A stretch of DNA of 59,103 nt, from the NCBI GenBank assembly GCA_012295275.1, contig CM022673.1:20353810-20412912 (forward strand), given 5' to 3'. This document shows, in pieces, positions 13,552 through 25,249 of this stretch. Both the position numbers and the translations under genes were made by a program. Within the stretch, counting starts at the first letter, position 1. Every line of letters begins with the position of its first letter. The notes under the pieces were generated by a model, which saw nothing but the letters and a program-made list of their open reading frames with translations, was not told the DNA's origin and searched no databases. Origin of the DNA: Chrysomallon squamiferum. Its lineage: Eukaryota; Mollusca; Gastropoda; Neomphalida; Peltospiridae.

Positions 13552-13972
13552 GTGAGTGACAGATTAAAAACAGCCTGTAGAAGAAATACTTTGCAGAAGT
13601 TTTAGTGACATTAACAGACTGAAGTGCAACGTTTCATATTATATTCCAACTTTGTGTACAATATTATTATTACCGAATACTGATGAAAGAAAAAAGGTTT
13701 TTTTTTTTTAGTGATTTGCTTGTAATTTACCCTTGTTTGTTTTTGAATTGCAGAAAACAGAAAATAAAAACAGACAAAAGTATTGTGCAGTATGCTAACC
13801 TCTGCTGGTTATGTCAGTTTATGTACTTTTTTTTTTTTTTTTTTGGATACACTGATATAAACATTTTTTTAAATATATGTTTTGTAATACTTTTATATAC
13901 AATTAATTGTTTTAATACATTTACTTAATCGTCATGCACTGAATAAGAAAAGAAAGAATTATATCTTTAATA

Positions 13973-14017
<45 letters not shown>

Positions 14018-14940
14018 TTTATCTATTTGGTCATTAGAATATACTGAATGAATTTATATAGCTAATACATGTACATATTTCTAATTGCGTTTACTATTTT
14101 TTTTTAATTTAATTTGCTTGGTAGAATGTTTTCAATAGTTTATTTTTTAATGTATCAAATAACTTTAGATCATTTTTCAAATTACTGTTTTATAATTAAC
14201 CTATCTTTAATTAATGGATGAAAATAGACAAATCGGGTTTGTGTCTCATTTGTTACATACATGTCAGACAGATAAAGTGTTCCAGCAAGTTTTTCGCTAC
14301 GAATGTCACAAGACGATTTGCTTCCACTTTGAGAAACTGAAAATCAGATTAACACAATACTTGGTCTGGGTGGTGGGGCAAGTCACAGCGGTATTGTCTA
14401 AAGTTGTTTTTGTTGGGATTAGCGACAAGGGAAGTAAATTAACGTTAAAGTACAACTAATAATCAAACCATTTTAAATTGTTTTAGTTTAAACTTTGTTG
14501 AAATGTACTCACAAAACAGAGGCATAGATTTCTTATTTTAATTCCATTATAGACAGTAATAAATTATTCTGGCGTATTTTTATGTTTGAAATACTGTTTT
14601 TAACACATGTCTATTGATCTCTAGAAATACAGCAAGTCCAGAAAACTGAATACAAATAAGAGAATGTCGCCAGAAGTGTTTGGGGTTGACATTACATTGG
14701 CGAGGTCGGTTGTTATCAAGACAGTTGACTGTAATATTTTTAATTTGTATAAAAACACTAGCAACACTTTTGTCTGCAAGAAAAAGGAAGAAAAGAAAAC
14801 AAGAACAAAAATAGAAAACAAAACGCACAAAGTCTGGACTCTTTCATAATTGAATATAATCGCTTATGTTTGTGTAAAACTATAATGTCTTTTAATTGTG
14901 AGAAAAAGAAAACAACAACAACAACAAAAATGTAATGTTT
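13552..14940. other. AT-rich spacer
   Basis: T-runs at 13698 and 13829, a (TTA)n at about 13976-14013, and an 81-codon chance frame at 14214-14459 with no recognisable motif. Nothing else can be supported. Confidence 0.5.
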
Positions 14941-14944
14941 AGTC

Positions 14945-14949
<5 letters not shown>

Positions 14950-15008
<59 letters not shown>
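14950..15008. repeat. (ATT)n microsatellite
   Basis: About 19 uninterrupted ATT triplets. Confidence 0.95.
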
Positions 15009-15124
15009 GGTTTAAGATTTGTAAACGATTTTGCAGTGCTGTTTTTACCCTCCTCATGTTAGGTATGTTTATTAATATGAATAATGAAATAAATGAAAAT
15101 AATAAATAAGTAAATAAATATGAA

Positions 15125-15745
15125 AACATTTACACATACTACACACACACACACACACCACACGCTCTACATGCTAAACACATTACAAACACTATATACA
15201 CTAGCACAAACTACACAGATATTAGACACACACCACACGTACAACACACATACTGCACACACTACGCACACTACACACACACTATACACTAGTCTCAGAC
15301 TACATGAACTATACAACACACTATTAACATACACACTACTTACATACACGCTGCTCGCAAACAGTATACACACTAATACAAACTACACACAAACACTACA
15401 CAGAAATCACACAAACTACACACATAGTACACACCTAAAACACACACTATAAACATTACACACACACTAAATACAGGATACACACTAAATACAGGATACA
15501 CTCTCTAAATACACACTACACACTCTACAACACACTACACACAACACAAAGTACATGCACTATATGCACACACTACTCGCAAACAATACATACATACACA
15601 CATTACACACACTATATACACACTATACACACTACACACAAACTACACACATACTCTACACACATCACACGCTACACACACATACTGTAACACACTACGC
15701 ACACTAAACACACACTACACACACACTTACACACTACAGCCTAGG
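15125..15745. repeat. Degenerate CACACTA-rich repeat
   Basis: About 600 bp built almost only from CACACTACACA-like words. Both strands carry open frames (Thr/His-rich on plus), as expected from a repeat poor in stop codons; these are not genes. Confidence 0.9.
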
Positions 15746-15747
15746 CA

Positions 15748-16015
15748 TTTTTTCTTGCAATCTAGGTATTTTGATTTTCTTGCAATGTAGGAAGTTTGAA
15801 TTTCTTGCAATCTACGTAATTTAATTTTCTTGCTATCTACGAATTTTGATTTTCTTGCTATAATAGTAAGTTTGATTTTCTTGCAATGTAGTTATTTTGA
15901 TTTTCTTGTATATAGGAAGGTTTTGGGGTTTTTTTATTATTTGTTTTGCCTTCTAGGAAGTTTGATTTTCTTGCTATCTAGTTATTTTTGTTCTTCATAT
16001 CTAGGTATTTTGAAT
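15748..16015. repeat. Minisatellite of about 28-30 bp
   Basis: Eight or nine units of TTTCTTGCAATCTAGGTATT followed by TTGAT, with 10-25% divergence, directly following the CACACTA tract. A chance 80-codon frame overlaps the end. Confidence 0.75.
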
Positions 16016-16730
16016 TTCTGGTCAAAATGTGTACAGTATCTGTTTGTGACAAAATTCCTCTTTATTAACTGAAATTCTCTGTAAGAAAAGATAATTGTTT
16101 TCGAAATTAAAATTATTAATCTGATATGGAAAGGATTCCTGGATTCCATCTTGTCCTTTCTAATTATCACTCTTTAAGTCTTTGACAGTGTGATGTATTT
16201 TCTGAAAAAGCTCATGACTTTTTATTATATTTTATTTATTTATTTAATTCCATTTTCGAAACAGAAACTGCCCCTGATCTTAATAATAAATAAACAAAAT
16301 TCGTAAGTACTTTGCTTAATTAATGGTTACTATTTTCTGTACTTTGAAATAACAGTTTGGTTAACTGAGTTTAACTCTTTCATAAGAAAACAAAAATGTC
16401 ATTTCATTCCTTGAGAATGTTAATTTAGGAAGTTATTCAGTATGAAATGATAAATTTGAAAACATAAAAGTTTTGTGGTCAGTAACGAAAACTGGTTTAA
16501 CATAAAACAACTAAAGTCTAAACTGAATCGCAAATTCTAAACAAATATCTTCATCACACTGACTGGATATGACAAAAAGGCTATAAGCGTCAATCAGGAT
16601 TTCTTCTGATGTGTGTTTATGTATGCGTGTGTATATGTGTGTGCGTGTGATTGTGTGTGTGTGACCTTAATTTATGCGACATGCAAGATTTTACATAATT
16701 TTAATTTAGTGAAACATTTTAGAGCAAATG

Positions 16731-16731
<1 letters not shown>

Positions 16732-16786
<55 letters not shown>
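16732..16786. repeat. (AG)n microsatellite
   Basis: AG dinucleotides followed by GGGGGG. Confidence 0.95.
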
Positions 16787-16918
16787 AGAGGCTTTAACAA
16801 AATAAAATAAAATAAAAATGTTTGTTTGATAAAGTATTTATCTAGTGAAATAGTCAGGAAATATATACTAAACTTAGCGTGGTCTGTGAAAACAAATCCA
16901 ACAACAACTGCTTCTCTT

Positions 16919-16919
16919 G

Positions 16920-16989
<70 letters not shown>

Positions 16990-17016
16990 TAACAATAACA
17001 ATAACAACAATAAAGA
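16919..17016. repeat. (TAA)n with TAACAA tail
   Basis: About 22 TAA triplets then interrupted AACAAT units. The poly-Asn and antisense poly-Ile/Leu frames are repeat artefacts. Confidence 0.95.
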
Positions 17017-17373
17017 TAATAATTATTATAACAATATAGGTAAGATCGTACCCACTCAAATTGTCGAATTTACAAAGATAATTTTTATTTTATTTTATCT
17101 ATTTGTATTCTGTTTATTTAATTTATTTATTTTACATCCATTTTTATTGTCTTTTATTATTTCGATTTACTTCTGTACGTGTATATGTATGTATGTATGT
17201 ATGTATCTATCTATCTATCTGTCTATCTATATGTTTATGTATGTATGAAATTATATATGTATATGTACGTGTGTGGATATATGTCTGTCTCTGTGAGTAT
17301 GTTTGTACGTGTGTGTGTGTGCGCGTGTGTGTACTTTTTCTGTCACGTATAACAATCTGTGGAAAGTAATTAG

Positions 17374-18027
17374 GAAACAGAAAATGAACAGGATGATAAT
17401 AAGAAGGAACTGGATGAAACAGAAAATGAACAGGAGATAATAAGAAGGAACTGGATGAAACAGAATGAACAGGACGATAATAAGAAGGAACTGGATGAAA
17501 CAGAAAATGAACAGGATGATAATAAGAAGGAACTGGATGAAACAGAAAATGAACAGAATGATAATAAGAAGGAATTGGATGAAACAGAAAATGAACAGGA
17601 TGATAATAAGAAGGAACTGGATGAAACAGAAAATGAACAGGATGATAATAAGAAGGAACTGGATGAAACAGAAAATGAACAGGATGATAATAAGAAGGAA
17701 TTGGATGAAACAGAAAATGAACAGGATGATAATAAGAAGGAACTGGATGAAACAGAAAATGAACAGGATGATAATAAGAAGGAATTGGATGAAACAGAGA
17801 ATGAACAGGATGATAGTGAGGAGGAGGAGCTTTATGAAATGGAGGAGGAACTGGAGGAGATGGTAACAAAGATTATAAGTAGACGAGAGTATCGTCAAAA
17901 CATTCGTGAAATACATGAAGTTGTCTTATTGATAAGTAAAGTGTCTGGTGAAAAAATTACTGCAAAGGAGATGCTGAACAAATTAAAAGGTTTATATTCT
18001 TGTCATATCCATACAATTTATACATAG
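17374..18027 (+). CDS. Acidic 14-residue tandem-repeat protein, exon or partial gene
   Basis: A 42-bp unit starting at 17374, 17416, 17457, 17497 and then every 42 bp to 17791 gives ten full copies and a partial one. Each encodes E-T-E-N-E-Q-D-D-N-K-K-E-L-D, a highly charged segment likely to be disordered or coiled. Unit 2 lacks one base and unit 3 lacks two, so the frame is lost for about ten codons and then restored. After the array the protein continues with an E/D-rich stretch and a non-repetitive tail (about 60 residues, with an E-K-I-T-A-K-E-M-L segment) to a stop at 18025-18027. A TAG precedes the first unit in frame; that AG could be a splice acceptor, though the pyrimidine tract is poor. 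No family recognised. A related array precedes the assembly gap at 25404. Confidence 0.5.
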   Translation, partial: ETENEQDDNKKELDETENEQEIIRRNWMKQNEQDDNKKELDETENEQDDNKKELDETENEQNDNKKELDETENEQDDNKKELDETENEQDDNKKELDETENEQDDNKKELDETENEQDDNKKELDETENEQDDNKKELDETENEQDDSEEEELYEMEEELEEMVTKIISRREYRQNIREIHEVVLLISKVSGEKITAKEMLNKLKGLYSCHIHTIYT

Positions 18028-18149
18028 TTTTATACCGAATGAGATTGTGCTAGTATTTGTTATGATATATGATGACTGAATGAAATGAAATCTCCATGAC
18101 ATTTCTTGTCAAAGAATGAAGGGATACCTGTTGTAGAAAAGAATATTAT

Positions 18150-18172
18150 CACACACACACATACACACACAA

Positions 18173-18213
<41 letters not shown>

Positions 18214-18223
18214 CACACACACA
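18150..18223. repeat. (CA)n microsatellite
   Basis: CACACA with sporadic ACAAACAC interruptions. A (TTA)n of about 55 bp follows at 18363-18418. Confidence 0.9.
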
Positions 18224-18363
18224 TATGTATTATCACTTATTATCATTAATTTTTATTCATTTCTTCTTCTTCGTCTTCTTCTTATGTATTATTAATCTTA
18301 TTAGTCATTTTTATTTATTATTATTGAATGAAAGTTCAAAATATAAATAAATTATTATTGTTA

Positions 18364-18418
<55 letters not shown>

Positions 18419-18468
18419 CATCATTATTAAAGTATAAAGAAAAAGCTTGAAGACTGTTTCTTGCTTAG

Positions 18469-18721
18469 ACCTGATGATGAAGCTGTGCTGAACACTTACA
18501 CTCACCTCGTTGATGTGGCTCTACTGTATGGAAATGATGAACATGTTGGACCTGACCTCAGCCAGTCAGTTGGTGCAGCTAAACCAAATGTAAAGATAAT
18601 TCCTCTCTCAGCTGATGGAACTGAAAAGAATGTTGCTACACAGAAAGATGAACCAGCTGTTCATGTTTTCCATCAGCACAACAGAGAAAGTTCTCAGTCA
18701 GATGAGGAATCTGATGCTTAA
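18469..18721 (+). CDS. Candidate terminal exon of an unidentified gene
   Basis: A possible acceptor (TTTCTTGCTTAG) opens a frame of 83 codons to a TAA. Composition is clearly coding-like: a hydrophobic segment L-V-D-V-A-L-L-Y-G, a middle with V-K-I-I-P-L, and an acidic Ser-rich C-terminus ending S-D-E-E-S-D-A. Codon use differs from the surrounding AT-rich DNA. It follows the acidic-repeat frame by 440 bp, so both may belong to one gene, but the intron phases I can propose (phase 1 donor, phase 2 acceptor) do not match. No signal peptide or recognised domain. Confidence 0.45.
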
Positions 18722-18902
18722 TGGCAAATGAAAACCTCAGAAATAATTAAAGACTGTGATGAATTCAGTGACAATGAAGAAATAAAACATCTTGGCAAAA
18801 CAATAGACAGGAACAAAAAGTTTAATGTGATACCTAAATTTTGTGTTTTTTGTTTGTTTATTTTAATTATTTATTTACTAGAGTAATAGTTGCTCAACGT
18901 AG

Positions 18903-19242
18903 GCAGTACATTTATAAATATTTCTTATTTACTTTTCTGACAGGAACATGCAGTACATTTATAAATATTTCTTATTTACTTTTCTGACAGGAACATGCAG
19001 TACATGTATAAATATTTCTTATTTACTTTTCTGACAGGAACATGCAGTACATTTATAAATATTTCTTATTTACTTTTCTGACAGGAACATGCAGTACATG
19101 TATAAATATTTCTTCTTTACTTTTCTGACAGGAACATGCAGTACATGTATAAATATTTCTTCTTTACTTTTCTGACAGGAACTTGCAGTATATTTATAAA
19201 TATTTCTACTTTACTTTTCTGACAGGAACATGCAGTACATTG
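18903..19242. repeat. 47-bp tandem repeat, seven copies
   Basis: Units start at 18903, 18950, 18997, 19044, 19091, 19138 and 19185, with a truncated eighth at 19232. Each contains GCAGTACATTTATAAATATT and ends with TTTACTTTTCTGACAG|GAAC, a pyrimidine tract plus AG resembling a 3' splice site. Divergence between units is only a few bases, so the array is young. Confidence 0.9.
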
Positions 19243-19408
19243 TTTTCTCTTCATGAACAACATCAAACCACTTCTTACTCTAGCCAGTAACTAAAACATT
19301 GTTATATACTACTCTATCTGTGGGAAGGTAAATATTAACATCCCTTATTGCTAATGATAGAGATGAAGCCTCCACAGCTAATTCTAGTATCTGACTCAGA
19401 ATAATAAA

Positions 19409-19440
<32 letters not shown>

Positions 19441-20215
19441 TAATAATAACAATAATAATTTTGCAAAATGAACATCAGTAAATAATAGTTCTTTAAAAAT
19501 TCATTTTATCTGAAAATAAACTTGTGTCATTAAGCACAAATAAACAAAAGGTTTGAATATCTTTTATCTATTTATTTACCTTGCTTTATTTGTTTATAAA
19601 TGTTTCAGTTTAATTTAATCAAATTCACACCAAAGACTGAGTCATCCCACTATCTTAACTGATACATTAAATTGAAAAATCTCTTTAATTATCATACTTT
19701 TTAAAATAATTGTATGAGGGTTTATTTATTTATTTAAAAAAAAAACAAAAAAACAACAACACAAAAACACAAAAAATAATAATAATAAAATGAAAACACA
19801 GTAAAAATAAATAAATAAATACAAAAGAAATAATTAATTCAAGCATAATTTCCAAAAAATATTTTTACTGTTCCCTTTTTATATATTCCACCAACATTAT
19901 TCGTTTACCAACACAAATTAAAAAAACACAAAAACCCACAGCAGTTGTCTATGATAACAAAAATGGCTGTTCCACCAACAGTATTTGTAAATGGCTACTG
20001 TAATCAAATAAAGAATAGTGATTTTTGATTCTTCAAAGTAATATTTTTTCTTACAAATTTGTTTTTTCATTAACCTTTTGAATTAATTTGTATCAGTATA
20101 ATAATTTAAAAAACAATGCTATATACCTCACTGGATATGTCATGATATTGGAATATTTGTCTTCAATCACGTGTGAACAGTAAATGTCAAAGCATGCATT
20201 TTCATATTTGCTGCC
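19243..20215. other. AT-rich spacer
   Basis: Holds an imperfect (TAA)n at about 19405-19458 and A-rich simple sequence near 19735-19820. No coding frame. Confidence 0.5.
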
Positions 20216-21664
20216 TTAAGCTTTTATTTCTAACCCTCCAGCATCATAGTCTTCAGCCAACTGGTAAACATACATTGCTGGCTCATTTTCACATGTGATG
20301 TTATACCAGTGTGAATATCCAGGTAGAGTAGATATCACCTGACCATTGCATGGCACCCAGATACCTTCATTCATTTGGAGTTCTTTCTTTTCTGTATCTC
20401 TTTGATTTACTTGTAACAATACTCTACGCTTTCTTCTACATCCTTCAGTCTCATATTGTAAATTTGGCATGCATTTCTTCCTTATTTCTGTGACCTGACC
20501 AAGCAAATATCCCTTTTCTCAGGGGTATGAGAGTTTGGCCATTCTCCAGTTTGATCAAGTGAAAACATTATGTAACCTTCATTACACAATGTTGATGCAA
20601 CAGGTCTGAAATGTGTTAATGCATCCGAAAGTGCAAATACTCTCTCTGTGAACCTGTTATGTCTGGGCACTGTTATAGTTTCCATGGTTAATGCTGTGTC
20701 ACTGTCAACATCTGCAAAACAACCACCTGGCAGGTGATCTCTTGCTGCTTTAATAAGCAATGTGTACCAGGAGTCATACTCTGGAAAAGGTGCATACTCT
20801 CCACACAGTAGGTCTGAGAAATCTCTTCTGGCAATTTCAAGAAATTTGTGTAGGTGCTGATATATTTCATTGGAATTGACTAGCAAACAATTTTCCTCAA
20901 GAAGTCTCTTTTCATCAATGTCATCTTCACATTCATATACAGTGTTCACTGTTTTGTCCAACTTCATTTTCAGAGCATTTTTCTCCTTTTCTGATGTAAT
21001 GGCCTGTTTTTCAAAAAATCTTTTTTTAATGAATTTGCATTTTCTTGTAGATCTCCAATTTTTGTTAACTATTTCATGGCATTTTTTGGATTTTAATTGT
21101 AATAGTCTGTATTTTGAACACAGTTATTATATTGCATTCTTTTAATTTGTAATGTGGACATTAATCGTTTGTTCTTTTGAATAACATATATTTTTTGTTT
21201 ATCCCCAATTTTTCATTTCTCTTTCTTAAAACTTCATTTGACATTTTAATATTTATTTTTTGCTTTTTAAGTTCCTGCACTGTTTTGGAAAGAGTTTCTA
21301 CCTCTGCATTTATGGTATGTTTTTTTAATTATTGTATTTGAAGTTGTTGGCCTAATTTCTGCTGATGATAATGTGAATTCAAATGGTGTATTCAGCATAT
21401 CTTTCTTTTTCTGACCTCTAAGTCTTGTACATTTTTTTTCACTTCATATGTTTTTGTTCTTAAAATATTACTTGGACATTTCATAGCTAAAGCTAGTCTG
21501 TCACTGATGGATGTAAAACAAAGACTTTTGTCAAATTCTATCAACAGCAATGGTGAACTGAAATACATGTCACTTCACTACTGGTTATAGATATCTGTAA
21601 ATAATACATGAATGAATATAAGGTTTAAATGTTTGTAAACACTCACCGGGTTCGACGCAGCCAT
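20216..21664 (-). pseudogene. Decayed gene of unknown family with possible first exon
   Basis: On the minus strand, ATG at 21664 starts M-A-A-S-N-P and meets GTGAGT at 21646: a first coding exon in a CpG-containing patch. Downstream, a TTTCAG acceptor near 21560 opens a frame with D-R-L-A-L-A-M-K, then stops and frameshifts, a coiled-coil-like Lys/Glu stretch, and a long frame from about 21124. That frame runs through K-L-D-K-T-V and E-Y-A-P-F-P-E-Y-D-S-W-Y to 20482, where a frameshift in GAGAAAAGGG moves the reading to a second frame ending at 20216. The C-terminal part contains C-N-E-G-Y-I-M-F-S-L-D and W-Y-N-I-T-C. I recognise no family; a transposon-derived or multicopy gene is possible. 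With several frame breaks it is probably dead, though sequencing error could explain one of them. Confidence 0.55.
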
Positions 21665-22100
21665 CTTCGATTTCGATCGTAAGTTTCCGTGAGCGCTCGG
21701 AAACTGTCTCATCGGGGTTTTAAACTTCCAAATTCAATTATTTTTCGGAACTTTTTATGATTTACAGTGATAAAGGTAAGTATGGTTGTTCATATTACTA
21801 AACCATGATGTCCTACGCCTTTCTAACTACTTTTTCAACTTAATCAAACATTTCAAACTGGATTATTTTGGTGCAAATGCATGCATAATAAACTGAAAAT
21901 ATAATTCGGAATAAGATTAATGTATCAACTTTTATAGTTGTCAATGTTCTTCCTGTGAGAACCGACAGAAAAGAACATTTAGGTGTTGTTTATACCCATT
22001 AAATCCGCGAAATTTGTGGAGCCATTTTTTCCGATGACGTGATTTGTGCCGTTACGAGTTATCGTTCCTGTTGGTCATCTTATTAAGATGGTTGTTAGCA
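21640..22100. promoter_or_regulatory. CpG-containing patch, possible promoter of the minus-strand gene
   Basis: Between 21646 and 21720 there are many CpG dinucleotides (TTCGACGC, TTCGATTTCGATCG, GAGCGCTCGG), unusual for this AT-rich window. It surrounds the proposed M-A-A-S-N-P first exon. A second cluster (CCGCGAAATT, GATGACGTGA, GTTACGAGTTATCG) lies at 22010-22070. No TATA box was identified. Confidence 0.35.
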
Positions 22101-23239
22101 CGTGATAACGATTTTTAAATTGTATTTGAGTTAAAACAAGAAAATACAAACATATTAAGAACATTAATAATAAACTGAAATGACTCTCTCATGCACAAAA
22201 TATAACTGCTTTAATTTTAGCAACTTCTTATTTGAATGATAATGCTATTACCACAATTCTGAATAATCTTTTCCAAATATCGAAAAAAGGTAAATACGAA
22301 GAGACCGGTAATCATCCCGCATTTTTCGCAAAAATAACAACGCAAGTATAATACTTTAAACAAACATAAAAAAAAAAAAAAAAAAAAAACAACAGGAAAC
22401 AAAATTACCTTTTTTAGAACATACATACCAATTAGAAAAAGTAGCTGTTGTATCGAACATTTCTTTTCATCTTATTATAATATAAGCCAATCATTGACCG
22501 TAAATGTGAAATAACAAGTGTTTTTGTTTTCTATTCTTCTTTCCTCCCTAACTCTTTTATTTATTTATTATTATTATTTTCATTATAGTTATTATTTATT
22601 TATTTATTTTCTTTATTTTGGTATTTCTTTGTTATTTTTTAATGCGCTTTTCTGATATCTTCATGTAATCATAAAATTATTTTTATTCCATTTATTTTAT
22701 TTATTCATTCTTTTGTTTTATTTATTATAAGTTCATTTATTTATTTATTTATTTATTGAAATCCTATTATTTATTTGTTGTTATTATTTATTAATTTTGA
22801 TAGACGCTTATGTCCGACATGTATTATTAAAATGTAGACAGAATACTAATAATATAAACTGAAATTTAATACTACCCATTTCTTGTTCTATACTTCATTA
22901 AAGGGGTTTACTAAACGGTGGATAACGCCGAAGGTTTTCTTTAATTATTTCTACTTTATCGATATACTAGATTTAGTCTGTGTAAAATAAAGACATTAAA
23001 TTGTATTCCAAATGCTAACAAAAAGTAATGCAAAACTGTTTACCTAAATGTAAGCTGGGAGAACAATCAAAATATTAACACTTCAAACATAAACGTACAT
23101 TTCTCATGATAGTTACCTGGTATTCATTTAAGAACCATCAATTCAAAGAAAAACATATTATAGTGTCTTCAAGAGGCTGGGAAAACGCTATTGCAGTAAT
23201 AAATCATAGTTGAAACAGTTTCTGGGAATATGTATTTAA

Positions 23240-23287
<48 letters not shown>

Positions 23288-23558
23288 TAATAAATAAATA
23301 AATAAAAATAGCAATTATGAATCAAACGAAACCAAAATAGCTTTTTAATTGTGATTATTTAAACATGAAATATTTTCAAGTTGGAAAAATCTGTGGATAG
23401 CGATTTCTGAATGTATACAATTTGTGATTTTAAAACAAGCAAAATGAGATTAATAAAGTAATAATCTTTTTAATTCTTCACTTTACTAGTCATATATATT
23501 TCATTTATTTGCTCGAACTTGATGTAATATGATCCCTTTCTTTCGTTTTTCTGGTCAG
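22101..23558. other. AT-rich non-coding stretch
   Basis: A poly-A run at about 22369-22389, TTTA-rich sequence at 22555-22800 and (TAA)n at about 23239-23287. No supported gene. Confidence 0.5.
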
Positions 23559-23721
23559 AATAAGCTCATAAATTTCCTAAAAATAACAACAGCTTCGTCA
23601 AAATTAACGAACTGTCCTGAAGTATACGTTGAAGCATGTGATGAAGTCATCAAATTTGGCTACTCGCATAGCAACAGTGATATTGCTGCGAATTAAGGAT
23701 CGAAATTGTTATCTTAAAAAG
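23559..23721 (+). CDS. Candidate exon containing an in-frame stop
   Basis: A strong pyrimidine tract and acceptor (TTTCGTTTTTCTGGTCAG) opens a 45-codon frame that is coding-like (L-T-N-C-P-E-V-Y-V-E-A-C-D-E-V) and ends with TAA at 23694-23696. A good donor, AAAAAG|GTATGT, follows at 23722. The other two frames from this acceptor stop within a few codons. This could be a terminal exon, an exon whose 3' UTR is spliced, or a poison exon. Product unknown. Confidence 0.4.
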
Positions 23722-24822
23722 GTATGTTTATCTTTATTTCACTTTCTTTTTTCTTTTTACTATGAATGTAACAAAAAAACTTTACTTTGAAAGTGAGAAT
23801 TAATTTAATACTTTTGGTTTAAATCTGTTTGATGAAGTATGAGCCTTACATCTCTTAAATAATTACCTATTTCTGTTTTGTTCTGTTTACGTGTGAATTT
23901 TCGTCAGCATTAATATAAATAAACTACTCCAGAAATCATTTATCCTTATCATATATGACGAGAATTTGAATTATGCAGTTTCAGAGTTATAAAGTATTTT
24001 CTTAAATTATTGCTGAAATTTTAAACATTTTAAAGATTTGTGAATGACTGAAAACGAAATACAGAAAAACTAAATACAAAACTCAGATATCGCTAATACA
24101 GGATGTTATTTACGAGTTATAAATTGTGTAAACATACCTTTTATTAAGCTTTGCAGTTTTAACTTTATTAAAATAAAGACAACAAATCTTAAAAAAGGGA
24201 TACAAAATCTGTTAAAACTCATGAACAGACTATCTCTGTGAATAAAAGGATGTTCAATTAAATGAAAACAAATATGATTTAAAAAAAATAATTAAACAAA
24301 AATACAGACTGAAAACAAATTTCTTTAGAATTGTGTTGTTATTATTATTATGATTGTTGTTGTTGCCATTATTACTATTATTATCGTGTTGTTATTTTTC
24401 TCTCATTCATTCACACATACACACACACAAAAACACACACATAGTTTTTTTTTAGGCAAGAAGAAGCAACTAAATGGTTGCATTACATGTAAAAATCTGA
24501 CAAATGTTTTACTAATTGGTTTAGTAGAGATCTTCAGTGAAACATAGATTTTTATAAATGAAGAACAAACTTTCTGAAAAGTTGTGAGAGTGAAACACAT
24601 TAAATATGATGCTCATCTGTGATCCATATTTAGCCAGTTAATAAAACTAATTAATATAATAAATATTGTTATCTGCACAGGAACAAATAAAACTGTAATT
24701 TTATCTACAGAAATGAGTTTATATTTTACAAGGGCAGGATGATACATATTTACACTAAGTGTTCTGGATAAACAAGCAATTCCTTTCACTACAGTGTCTT
24801 TACTTCGATTTGCTTATTACAG

Positions 24823-25226
24823 AAGCCAAGACAGCTAAACCTGGTACTGAACAGCCAGAAGATGATATCAAAGACAAAGGACACAGTAAACATCTTCTTA
24901 CTCTCAATCTGGACTTGGATTTTAAGTTTAAAAGTCCTCTTCCCAAGGCTCATGGGGATTCTGGTGATGGACACAGTCAAAACACAGTCAGCTTAATGGC
25001 CATTCTGAACCCTCTCAGATATTTCAGTGTTGCCATTAGCCCTGACACTGGCAATCCCAAGGGTATTCATAGTCCTGTATCAACTGACAGATTTAACACA
25101 ACTAATGAATCTAACTCAACTGTTATCCAGATTTTTCTAGCTGGTGGGTCAGTAGCACCTACAGGACAAAAGGACAAAACCTTTCACCAAGAGAAAGTGG
25201 AGAATACCCAGACACACCCACTTTGA
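24823..25226 (+). CDS. Candidate exon of an unidentified gene, linked to acidic repeats
   Basis: A TTTGCTTATTACAG acceptor opens a phase-1 frame of about 134 codons, with E-A-K-T-A-K-P-G at the start, an alternating L-x-L-D-L-D-F-K-F-K segment, and Ser/Thr/Asn-rich sequence to TGA at 25224-25226. The same frame continues after the TGA for about 45 codons into sequence related to the 14-residue acidic repeat (K-D-L-x-N-N-E-K-D-L-D-D), then a TAG, then a further repeat-like piece (N-E-Q-D-Y-T-K-K-E) up to the assembly gap. So exon and repeat were one reading frame. No domain recognised. Confidence 0.45.
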
Positions 25227-25249
25227 TCAGTTCAAATCTACAGTTTTCA

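Noticed and set aside
14214-14459. 81-codon frame beginning M-D-E-N-R-Q-I-G-F
   Set aside because: No motif, no splice context and no second copy. The GGGATTAGCGACAAGG part vaguely recalls molluscan SINE tails but is too short to call.
15120-15452. Thr/His-rich 110-codon frame
   Set aside because: Translation of the CACACTA repeat.
16265-16302. Short acceptor-donor pair (GAAACAG ... GTAAGT) with a 38-nt interior
   Set aside because: In the phase that resembles the exon at 24823 it hits TAA after nine codons; the other open phase has no coding character.
16826-17248. Poly-Asn frame of 140 codons
   Set aside because: Mostly translation of (TAA)n and of TATG/TATC repeats.
17207-17916. Two long minus-strand frames of about 220 codons across the 42-bp repeat array
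   Set aside because: The unit is 42 bp and lacks stops in several frames, so long antisense frames follow automatically. The plus-strand frame has the coherent charged unit and the compensating indels.
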